Source of the DNA: Hyphomicrobiales bacterium
GTDB taxonomy: Bacteria; Pseudomonadota; Alphaproteobacteria; Rhizobiales; Xanthobacteraceae
DNA: 6,308 nt
Reading direction: 5' to 3'
NCBI GenBank assembly: GCA_026400425.1
Contig: JAPLPC010000053.1
Coordinates: 1 to 6,308 of the forward strand
Shown here in pieces: positions 1 through 4,443 of the stretch. Numbering within the stretch: position 1 is the stretch's first letter; each line of letters begins with the position of its first letter. The translations under genes were made by a program, and so were the position numbers. The notes under the pieces were generated by a model that was not told the DNA's origin, did not search any database, and was given only the letters and a program-made list of their open reading frames with translations.

Positions 1-15
1 CAAATTCCGCCAAGG

Positions 16-39
16 GCAATTCACCTGAGCGGGAATTGC
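16..39. repeat. Short inverted repeat at left edge
   Basis: GCAATTC (16-22) and GAATTGC (33-39) are perfect 7-bp inverted arms around a 10-nt centre. No T-run follows on either strand, so it is not a clear terminator. It may be the tail of something lying outside the window or may be chance. Confidence 0.3.
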
Positions 40-53
40 TGATCTCGATCGCA

Positions 54-93
54 CAAAAAAGTTGCGGCCGAGCTTTGGGGGAAGCTCGGCCGC
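54..93 (-). terminator. Rho-independent terminator of the transglutaminase-like protease gene
   Basis: The arms GCGGCCGAGCTT (64-75) and AAGCTCGGCCGC (82-93) form a perfect 12-bp GC-rich stem with a 6-nt loop. Read on the minus strand, the stem is followed by AAC and then six T (plus-strand A run 55-60). It lies about 68 nt past the stop codon of the protease gene at 161 and has the right orientation to end that transcript. On the plus strand no T-run follows, so it is one-directional. Confidence 0.9.
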
Positions 94-160
94 GCGCGAT
101 CCGGTCTGGGACGGGGAGGGGTGGGGATGTGACCGGGTCGCGTGTCTCCTGACTGTTCGT

Positions 161-778
161 TTAGCGTGCGCTGGCAGTTGCCACGGCGGGGCGGCTGTCG
201 CCGAGCGAGACCCATCGGTTCGGGTCGCTTTGCGACTGTCGCTTGACAAAGCGGTAGCCGGTTTCAGTCCAGGCCAGGACGTTCTCGTTCTGATTATCGA
301 GCACGTATTCGCCCTTGTCGGTCTTCACGGTGAGCACGGCATGGCCGTCGCCCTTCTTGTCGCGCACCACGGTGATGAGAAGCGCTTCGCGGGGCCAGCC
401 GGCCTCGATCAGCATCTTGCGCTTCAGCAGCACGTAATCTTCGCAATCGCCGTAGCCGTCGTCGGGCAGCGACCACTTCTCGATCACGCCCCAATGATCC
501 ATGTCGGTGATCGGCTTGATCGTCTCATTGACCCAACGATTGACCCGCACCAGATCCTTCCACGCGGTCTGCGTGATCACGATGTCGCGCGGCTGTGTCG
601 CCGTACCGCGACACTCGACCGGGTTCTCCGAGCAGAATTCGACCCAACCGATCGGCGACCGCGTAGCGTCGCCGAGACTTGCATAAAGTTTCTCACCGGC
701 GGCATGCGCCGAAGCTGTTAGTCCGCACAGGATTGCCGCGACGACAAATCCAGTGATACGCCCCTTGTTACCAGCCAT
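161..778 (-). CDS. Exported transglutaminase-like cysteine protease (LapG/BTLCP family)
   Basis: A 205-residue protein of the bacterial transglutaminase-like cysteine proteinase family (BTLCP, formerly DUF920). It starts with a signal peptide: positive residues, a hydrophobic core at about 8-22, and an AHA-A cleavage region near residue 27, so it should act in the periplasm. The catalytic triad is visible as Cys112 in GYGDCEDYV, His146 in GDGHAV and Asp161 in YVLDNQ. Asp111 and Glu113 flank the cysteine at the positions that bind calcium in Pseudomonas LapG, a protease that cleaves a large surface adhesin at a di-alanine site. Cys49 and Cys56 could form a disulfide. The substrate here is unknown, as no adhesin gene is in view. 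The ATG at 778 has a G-rich stretch (GGGGG) 7-11 nt upstream rather than a classic AGGAGG. The gene lies downstream of a two-domain PilZ gene on the same strand, across a 307-nt gap, and ends before a strong terminator. The family call is firm; the LapG-like role is inference. Confidence 0.9.
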   Translation of the reverse strand: MAGNKGRITGFVVAAILCGLTASAHAAGEKLYASLGDATRSPIGWVEFCSENPVECRGTATQPRDIVITQTAWKDLVRVNRWVNETIKPITDMDHWGVIEKWSLPDDGYGDCEDYVLLKRKMLIEAGWPREALLITVVRDKKGDGHAVLTVKTDKGEYVLDNQNENVLAWTETGYRFVKRQSQSDPNRWVSLGDSRPAVATASAR

Positions 779-984
779 TGTTGGCCCCCGTTTTTGTTGG
801 GACCATCATTGGCAGGAAGGATTTTCGCCGCCGCTAAGTCGGCTCTGTGCAATTGAGACGACTACAATTCAAACACGCGGCAAGATTGATTCAAATTTGA
901 TGCAATAAAGCTTGTCGCGAATTCAGCGCGTTAATGTTGGAAAGCTTGCAAAAGCAGGAGCACCGCGTGGGCGTCGTCGTGCGC

Positions 985-1003
985 GTTAACCGCAGCGGTT
1001 AAC
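985..1003. repeat. GTTAACCGC palindrome
   Basis: GTTAACCGC (985-993) and GCGGTTAAC (995-1003) are perfect 9-bp inverted arms around one base. It could be a dimeric-protein operator, or as RNA a 7-bp stem with a 5-nt loop. It is about 83 nt past the PilZ stop and about 207 nt upstream of the protease start. It has no T-run, so it is not a classic terminator. Confidence 0.5.
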
Positions 1004-1015
1004 CAGAAGCGATGC

Positions 1016-1043
1016 GTGCGGTATCCGCAAACGCGGATAGCAC
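1016..1043 (-). terminator. Possible hairpin end of the PilZ transcript
   Basis: TATCCGC (1022-1028), AAAC, GCGGATA (1033-1039) form a perfect 7-bp stem with a 4-nt loop. GTGC (1016-1019) and GCAC (1040-1043) extend it by 4 bp across a two-base bulge. It lies 43 nt after the PilZ stop codon. No T-run follows in either direction, so if it ends transcription it probably needs help from Rho or acts as a 3'-end stabiliser. It may instead be a regulatory hairpin in a read-through transcript to the protease gene. Confidence 0.35.
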
Positions 1044-1085
1044 CCTCGCAACACGATGAAATCAGGATTTAAGGCGCGTGCGCGT

Positions 1086-1700
1086 TTACTGCGCGTTGAC
1101 GCTGTCTTCCAATGTCTCCGCGGACTGCTCGTGCGCGAACTCCAGCGCAAAGCCTTCCTCGAGATGACGAACGATGCGCGCGGGGATGCGGCCGAGCATG
1201 ACCTGCGTATTCACGGGCGGACGTTTCTCGGCAGAGATGGCGGCACCGGATAGCGACAGGTCGATAATGCGGACGTTCATCTTGATGCCATCCTTGAGCG
1301 TCAGCACCACGACAGGATTGCGCGGCACGATACGATCGTGGCGGCGGTCTTCGGGCAGATTGAGGATGTCGCGATTGGCAAGCCAGGTCAGCTGGGCCGC
1401 CAGCTTGTCGCGCTTGCGCGGCGTTGCCCCCACCGTCATCGCAAAGCCGTTGTCGATAATGCGGGTGATTTTTCCTTCGACGCGACCGATATGGTCGAGA
1501 TAGGCGATGACGCGATCCCCGACCTGACCGATCCCGGGACCGAGCAGTGCCAGACCGCCGGGCGACATGTTGACGACCTGGCAGGGGAATTCGCGACGGT
1601 CCGGCAGCATATAGCGGCCAAGAAGATGGACCTTCACGCGCTGGAAACGACGCCGTTCCTCTGGAGAAGGAAGAATCGATTTTGTCTGGGCGAGCGCCAT
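1086..1700 (-). CDS. Tandem PilZ-domain protein (probable c-di-GMP receptor)
   Basis: A 204-residue soluble protein made of two PilZ domains. Domain 1 (about 14-105) has RxxxR at Arg17-Arg21 (RRFQR) and NxSxxG at Asn44-Gly49 (NMSPGG). Domain 2 (about 116-190) has RxxxR at Arg119-Arg123 (RRHDR) and DxSxxG at Asp147-Gly152 (DLSLSG). Both therefore keep the residues known to hold c-di-GMP, so each may bind ligand. There are no membrane segments and no catalytic output domain, so it probably signals by binding a partner. The frame stays open upstream to 1847, but that extension lacks PilZ character and overlaps the end of the PAS gene. ATG 1700 is preferred because the conserved part starts just after it, with an AGGA about 14 nt upstream. 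The PAS gene lies 130 nt upstream on the same strand, and the leader between them holds two hairpins. Confidence 0.9.
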   Translation of the reverse strand: MALAQTKSILPSPEERRRFQRVKVHLLGRYMLPDRREFPCQVVNMSPGGLALLGPGIGQVGDRVIAYLDHIGRVEGKITRIIDNGFAMTVGATPRKRDKLAAQLTWLANRDILNLPEDRRHDRIVPRNPVVVLTLKDGIKMNVRIIDLSLSGAAISAEKRPPVNTQVMLGRIPARIVRHLEEGFALEFAHEQSAETLEDSVNAQ

Positions 1701-1718
1701 CGGTATCTGGCCGGTCCT

Positions 1719-1737
1719 GCGGAGAATTTCTCTCCGC
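1719..1737 (-). promoter_or_regulatory. Leader stem-loop next to the PilZ ribosome binding site
   Basis: The arms GCGGAGA (1719-1725) and TCTCCGC (1731-1737) are a perfect 7-bp stem with a 5-nt loop. In the minus-strand mRNA the stem ends directly against the AGGA that serves the PilZ start at 1700. Such placement could influence ribosome access or mRNA stability. The structure is seen directly; the regulatory role is inference. Confidence 0.5.
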
Positions 1738-1747
1738 GACCGTAAAG

Positions 1748-1766
1748 GCCGCACGGTTAATGCGGC
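1748..1766 (-). promoter_or_regulatory. Second leader stem-loop upstream of the PilZ gene
   Basis: GCCGCA (1748-1753) and TGCGGC (1761-1766) form a 6-bp GC-rich stem with a 7-nt loop, 10 nt upstream (minus strand) of the stem-loop at 1719-1737. Together they make a double-hairpin leader between the PAS and PilZ genes. A 6-bp stem alone could be chance. Confidence 0.35.
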
Positions 1767-1830
1767 GTTACATCTGAATGATTTGTGCAACCCTCGGCGT
1801 TGATTAGTTGCAGGGCGCGCGCGGAGGTCG

Positions 1831-2388
1831 CTAGCGCATGCCTTCATACACCATCAAGCCATGGGCAGCTTGCAGTTTGCGCATCAGGCGTGGCGCGAAC
1901 CGTTGCGGCTGGTGCGCGAGATAGCGGTAGGAGGTGACGTGCAGGGGCCCCAGCAGACCGTTGAACGGGGTCATCGGTGCCAGCAGCCCGGTGAGGCTGA
2001 CAGGCGCGTGTGCACGGGCCGTGAACGGCAGCAGCATGAGTTCGAAATGTGCCTTGTGGCCGGATGCGGTGTGGGCGGTGACGCCGGCGACGGCGACCAG
2101 CAACTCATCGGAGACGACGCTGATCATCTCCTCGATCTCGCCACGGCCGGCGAGCGCAAACAGTTCGGGAAACGGCTTGTTCTTCAGGTCGCGGCCGAAC
2201 AGGGCACAAACTCTGGTGCCGGCGACCCGGAACGGGAAATTGGCGGTCTTGTCATAGCCCAGCACGAAAATGTCGCCGAGCAGCTCGCGCATCGGGCCGG
2301 GCTCGATGTCGCTTCTATCAGGCGCGCGCGCGAAACCGCGTTTTTCGTCCCAATAGGCGAAGAACTTCCGGCTCGATGGATGTTTCAT
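1831..2388 (-). CDS. PAS_5-type single-domain PAS protein
   Basis: A 185-residue cytosolic protein resembling the alphaproteobacterial PAS_5 family (PF07310, once DUF1488-like hypothetical proteins). Near the N-terminus it has a YWDEKRG segment (12-18). The PAS-like core runs from about 25 to 140 and includes FRVAGTRVCALFGRDLKN (53-70), the region this family conserves. The C-terminus (150-185) is basic and is not recognisable as an output domain. Caulobacter MopJ, a stand-alone protein of this kind, promotes motility; that is family knowledge and does not prove the same role here. There are no histidine-kinase, GGDEF or EAL domains and no membrane segments, so it should sense a signal and act through a partner. 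The ATG at 2388 has AGGA 9 nt upstream. It is the first gene of the minus-strand PAS/PilZ/protease series. Confidence 0.8.
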   Translation of the reverse strand: MKHPSSRKFFAYWDEKRGFARAPDRSDIEPGPMRELLGDIFVLGYDKTANFPFRVAGTRVCALFGRDLKNKPFPELFALAGRGEIEEMISVVSDELLVAVAGVTAHTASGHKAHFELMLLPFTARAHAPVSLTGLLAPMTPFNGLLGPLHVTSYRYLAHQPQRFAPRLMRKLQAAHGLMVYEGMR

Positions 2389-2419
2389 GCGCGCTGATCC
2401 TGACCCGGCCAGCTGGCGA

Positions 2420-2440
2420 TCGGGGACATATCTGTCCCGA
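2420..2440. repeat. GGGACA/TGTCCC inverted repeat upstream of the PAS gene
   Basis: GGGACA (2423-2428), a 4-nt loop, and TGTCCC (2433-2438), extended by TC/GA (2420-2421, 2439-2440) across one bulged base. It sits 32-52 nt upstream of the PAS start codon, a place suited to an operator or a leader hairpin. No function is known. Confidence 0.4.
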
Positions 2441-2745
2441 ATCCGTCCATGTCCGACCGCTACATGTTGTGCAGACAGGTCATTGCAGCGTCCATGCCGA
2501 AACGGCGTTTTCCACTGAGTCGCTCCGATGGTTTCTCGTTAACCTCGTCTTCACCATGTTGTTGCGGCAACGCGCATAACGGTTAGTCTCTCTGCACTCC
2601 AAGCGGGGCAGATTGTCTCCAGCAAGCTGCTTCGTGCGCTTTGATACAGGGTTGTCGTCAAACAAGACGGTCACCGCACGGGAAGATGGAACGTCGGCGC
2701 AGGGCCGATGGCATGTCGCCCGGCGCGGCAAGATCGATCGGACCG

Positions 2746-2776
2746 GGGAGAGCCTTTCTCAGAGGCTCTCCCTTTT
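2746..2776 (+). terminator. Orphan Rho-independent terminator on the plus strand
   Basis: GGGAGAGCC (2746-2754) and GGCTCTCCC (2764-2772) are a perfect 9-bp stem with a 9-nt loop, which can be closed further by T2755-A2763. TTTT and CGTT follow at once on the plus strand. This is a good intrinsic terminator shape, yet no plus-strand gene lies upstream within the window's 2.7 kb; the nearest gene, PAS, points the other way. It therefore probably ends a small RNA or a transcript antisense to the PAS leader, or attenuates the rhomboid transcript. Confidence 0.65.
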
Positions 2777-2838
2777 CGTTGTGCGCCGCCGAGCCTGGCT
2801 GGCCGCAGCACGATCACGCGATGGACGTGACGGCCATC

Positions 2839-2868
2839 TTGCAACGCGGCAGCAAACCCGCCTATCTG
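2839..2868 (+). promoter_or_regulatory. Weak candidate promoter for the rhomboid gene
   Basis: TTGCAA (2839-2844) and TATCTG (2863-2868) are separated by 18 nt and partly match the sigma-70 -35 and -10 boxes. The -10 is poor. If used, transcription would begin at about 2875, leaving a leader of about 33 nt before the TTG at 2908 and excluding the ATG at 2821 as the start. Confidence 0.2.
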
Positions 2869-2907
2869 GGGCACCGCTCGCCCGAGCCGTCACGGATCGT
2901 TGCCCTC

Positions 2908-3684
2908 TTGGACCCATCGCAAAATCCCCCGCGCGAACCGATGCTGACCCTTCCGGGCGCGTTGACGGCCTATGTTGCGCTGCTGGTCGGCATCCATGTG
3001 GTCCGCGCGCTGCTGCCGGTCGATCTTGAATACTGGACCATCGAGCTTTTCGGTTTCATTCCCAAGCGCTACGACCAGACGCTGCTGTCTATGCCGTTCC
3101 CGGGCGGGACGGGTGCCGAAATCTGGACCTTCGTCACCTATTCGCTGCTGCACGCCAATGTCAGCCATATCGGCTTCAACGTGTTGTGGCTGTTGCCGTT
3201 CGGCAGTGCGCTCGCGCGCCGTTTCGGAGCCGTGCGCTTCTTCCTGTTTATGGCGGTCACGGCGATCGCCGGGGCTGCCGCGCATCTCGCCACCCATGAG
3301 CATGAGCTTGCGCCGATGATCGGCGCTTCCGCTTCGGTGTCCGGCGCGATGGCAGCGGCCATTCGATTTGCTTTCGTGCGCGGCAGCTTCCTGTCGTTCA
3401 ATCGCGGTGATGCCGACCAGGCGGCACGGGTGCCAGCGCTGCCGCTGCTCCGTGCATTGCGCGATCCTCGCGTGATCGGGTTCCTGGCGGTCTGGTTCGG
3501 CGTGAATATCATTTTCGGCATGGGCTCTATCGCCGTCGGGAGCGAGGGCGCAAGCGTTGCCTGGCAAGCGCATATCGGCGGCTTCCTCGCCGGCCTGTTG
3601 CTGTTCTCGCTGTTCGATCCGATCCCGCGGTCGCCGTCTCGCGCGTCCGAGCCATCCCCTGCAGACATGCCGGACGTGCACTAG
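2908..3684 (+). CDS. Rhomboid family intramembrane serine protease
   Basis: A protein of about 258 residues that should cleave membrane-protein substrates within the inner membrane. Hydrophobic segments lie near residues 17-36, 89-105, 110-127, 135-153, 190-208 and 219-236, giving the six-helix rhomboid core. The family signature HxxxxHxxxN is at His82, His87 and Asn91 (LLHANVSHIGFN). The nucleophile Ser141 lies in IGASASVSG, with Gly146 conserved, and the partner His222 in WQAHIGGFLAG. Oddly, the residue after the serine is Ala142 instead of the usual Gly. A loop of about 30 residues (158-188) sits between helices 4 and 5, and the tail after 240 is polar and Pro/Ser-rich. The start is uncertain: TTG 2908 begins a DPSQNPPREP stretch that looks like the real N-terminus but has a weak ribosome site; ATG 2941 and ATG 2821 are alternatives, also without good sites. 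The natural substrate cannot be told from the context. Confidence 0.88.
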   Translation: MDPSQNPPREPMLTLPGALTAYVALLVGIHVVRALLPVDLEYWTIELFGFIPKRYDQTLLSMPFPGGTGAEIWTFVTYSLLHANVSHIGFNVLWLLPFGSALARRFGAVRFFLFMAVTAIAGAAAHLATHEHELAPMIGASASVSGAMAAAIRFAFVRGSFLSFNRGDADQAARVPALPLLRALRDPRVIGFLAVWFGVNIIFGMGSIAVGSEGASVAWQAHIGGFLAGLLLFSLFDPIPRSPSRASEPSPADMPDVH

Positions 3685-3700
3685 GCGCGCGCGGGCGCCT
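3683..3700. repeat. Hairpin overlapping the rhomboid stop codon
   Basis: AGGCGC (3683-3688) and GCGCCT (3695-3700) form a 6-bp stem with a 6-nt loop, beginning inside the TAG stop codon. No T-run follows. In such GC-rich DNA this may be chance. Confidence 0.25.
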
Positions 3701-3758
3701 TGCGCGTGCAGTGCACTTCCTCCATCATCACAGCCCATACAGGTGACTCACGCCGGCA

Positions 3759-3781
3759 GGTTCGGCTCTCGAGGCCGAACC
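3759..3781. repeat. GGTTCGGC hairpin and partial direct repeat
   Basis: GGTTCGGC (3759-3766) and GCCGAACC (3774-3781) form a perfect 8-bp stem with a 7-nt loop. The left arm plus two bases, GGTTCGGCTC, recurs at 3799-3808. The hairpin lies 75 nt past the rhomboid stop and about 140 nt before the CBS gene. It lacks a proper T-run, so as a rhomboid terminator it is only a weak candidate. Confidence 0.4.
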
Positions 3782-3853
3782 CGTTCTTCGTGAGCGGTGG
3801 TTCGGCTCGATCACCGTTGGTCTCACTATCATCGAGCTCGGCCTTCGCATTCG

Positions 3854-3868
3854 CTTGTTTCGAACAAG
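3854..3868. promoter_or_regulatory. CTTGTT-TCG-AACAAG operator-like palindrome
   Basis: CTTGTT (3854-3859) and AACAAG (3863-3868) are perfect 6-bp inverted arms around three bases. The centre is 63 nt upstream of the CBS start codon in an AT-richer stretch, so it could be a repressor or activator site in the CBS promoter. No known regulator site is recognised. Confidence 0.35.
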
Positions 3869-3876
3869 AATGTAAA

Positions 3877-3906
3877 ACCACGCTCGCCTTTTGGCGCAGG
3901 CGTGGT
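3877..3906 (+). promoter_or_regulatory. Leader stem-loop directly before the CBS ribosome binding site
   Basis: ACCACGC (3877-3883) pairs with GCGTGGT (3900-3906), and inside it CGCC (3885-3888) pairs with GGCG (3893-3896) around a TTTT loop. That gives 11 bp with a small 1x3 internal loop. The stem ends 5 nt before the AGGAGG at 3912-3917. It is likely in the 5' leader of the CBS mRNA and could stabilise it or tune translation. Confidence 0.5.
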
Positions 3907-3911
3907 CAGTC

Positions 3912-3917
3912 AGGAGG
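3912..3917 (+). promoter_or_regulatory. Perfect ribosome binding site of the CBS gene
   Basis: AGGAGG lies 6 nt before the ATG at 3924, an ideal spacing. It fixes the start of the CBS gene and rules out the upstream in-frame ATG at 3891, which lies within the leader hairpin. Confidence 0.9.
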
Positions 3918-3923
3918 CGACAA

Positions 3924-4352
3924 ATGCTGGTGAGTGCAATTCTCGACGGTAAGGGCCATCACATCGTGAGCGTTTCGGCGGACGATAAGGTCTCGTCGGT
4001 GGTAACTCTGTTGGCCGAACGCAAGATCGGCGCGGTTCTCGTGATGACCAAGCAGCAGATCGAGGGCATCATTTCCGAGCGCGATATCGTGCGTGTGATC
4101 GCCGAACGCGGCGCTGCCGCGCTGGATGAGAATGTCGGTGCGGTGATGACGCGCAAGGTCGTGACCTGCTCGCCGTCCGATACTGTGGGCTTCATCATGG
4201 AACGCATGACCGACGGCAAATTCCGCCACCTGCCGGTGCTCGACGATGGCCGTGTGGTCGGTCTGATCTCGATCGGCGACGTCGTGAAGTCGCGCGTCAG
4301 CGAATTCGAGCACGAGCAGGAAGCGCTGCGCGAATATATCGGCACCGCCTAA
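3924..4352 (+). CDS. Two-CBS-domain (Bateman) protein
   Basis: A 142-residue cytosolic protein that is almost entirely one CBS pair. CBS1 spans about residues 1-62, with IGAVLV and GIISERD (48-54). CBS2 spans about 71-125, with the typical GAVMTRKVVTCSP opening and the VVGLISIGDV close (111-120). A short charged helix (126-138) follows. CBS pairs bind adenosine nucleotides such as AMP, ATP or S-adenosylmethionine and usually regulate an attached enzyme or channel. Here there is no such domain, so it probably acts on a separate partner as an energy-state sensor or dimeric adaptor. The start is decided by AGGAGG at 6 nt spacing. It is preceded by a structured leader and followed by a convergent patatin gene, so it is likely its own transcription unit. 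The strong ribosome site suggests good expression. The partner is unknown. Confidence 0.93.
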   Translation: MLVSAILDGKGHHIVSVSADDKVSSVVTLLAERKIGAVLVMTKQQIEGIISERDIVRVIAERGAAALDENVGAVMTRKVVTCSPSDTVGFIMERMTDGKFRHLPVLDDGRVVGLISIGDVVKSRVSEFEHEQEALREYIGTA

Positions 4353-4353
4353 C

Positions 4354-4410
4354 GTCGCGACGCATCGGATTGAGGCCGGGATCGTCTTGGCCTCAATTCG
4401 TCATCGCGAC
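4354..4410. repeat. Two-part inverted repeat between convergent genes
   Basis: The outer arms GTCGCGA (4354-4360) and TCGCGAC (4404-4410) enclose the inner arms CGGATTGAGGCC (4366-4377) and GGCCTCAATTCG (4389-4400), which pair over 12 bp with one G-T. The loop is 11 nt. It fills the space between the CBS stop (4352) and the patatin stop (4444). Its position suggests a shared two-way transcript end, but neither strand has a T-run. It could also be a copy of an interspersed palindromic repeat. Confidence 0.6.
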
Positions 4411-4443
4411 ACAACGCGCGGCGCTGCTTTGAAGACTCGGCTT

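Larger units (their letters stand above)
779..1085. other. Intergenic region between the PilZ and protease genes
   Basis: No gene is supported in these 307 nt. It holds two palindromic structures near the PilZ stop (985-1003 and 1016-1043), an AT-richer island at about 850-950, and a perfect 10-bp palindrome TCAAATTTGA at 891-900. The AT-rich part probably carries the promoter of the downstream protease gene on the minus strand, but no convincing -35/-10 pair could be fixed by eye. Confidence 0.5.
2389..2907. other. Gene-free 519-nt divergent intergenic region
   Basis: No open frame here has a recognisable protein or a good ribosome binding site. The region separates the minus-strand PAS gene from the plus-strand rhomboid gene and must hold the promoters of both. 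It contains a hairpin at 2420-2440, a near-repeat CGTCCATG(T)CCGA at about 2444 and 2489, and an orphan plus-strand terminator at 2746-2776. The last suggests a non-coding transcript in this region. Confidence 0.6.

Noticed and set aside
986..1002. CtrA box (TTAA-N7-TTAA) in the GTTAAC palindrome
   Set aside because: The two TTAA elements are 9 nt apart, not 7, so the known spacing is not met.
1701..1847. Upstream start of the PilZ frame at 1847
   Set aside because: It would overlap the end of the PAS gene, read through two hairpins and add residues without PilZ character; ATG 1700 fits the family better.
2480..2731. Small minus-strand frame of 83 codons in the 519-nt gap
   Set aside because: No ribosome site, no hydrophobic or domain pattern, and composition resembles translated spacer.
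2641..2907. N-terminal extension of the rhomboid frame back to 2641 or ATG 2821
   Set aside because: The extension passes through the intrinsic terminator at 2746-2776, lacks ribosome sites and reads like random sequence before DPSQNPPREP.
2890..3738. A 282-codon minus-strand frame over the rhomboid gene
   Set aside because: Composition is Arg/Glu/His-rich noise without domains; the plus strand has the complete rhomboid signature.
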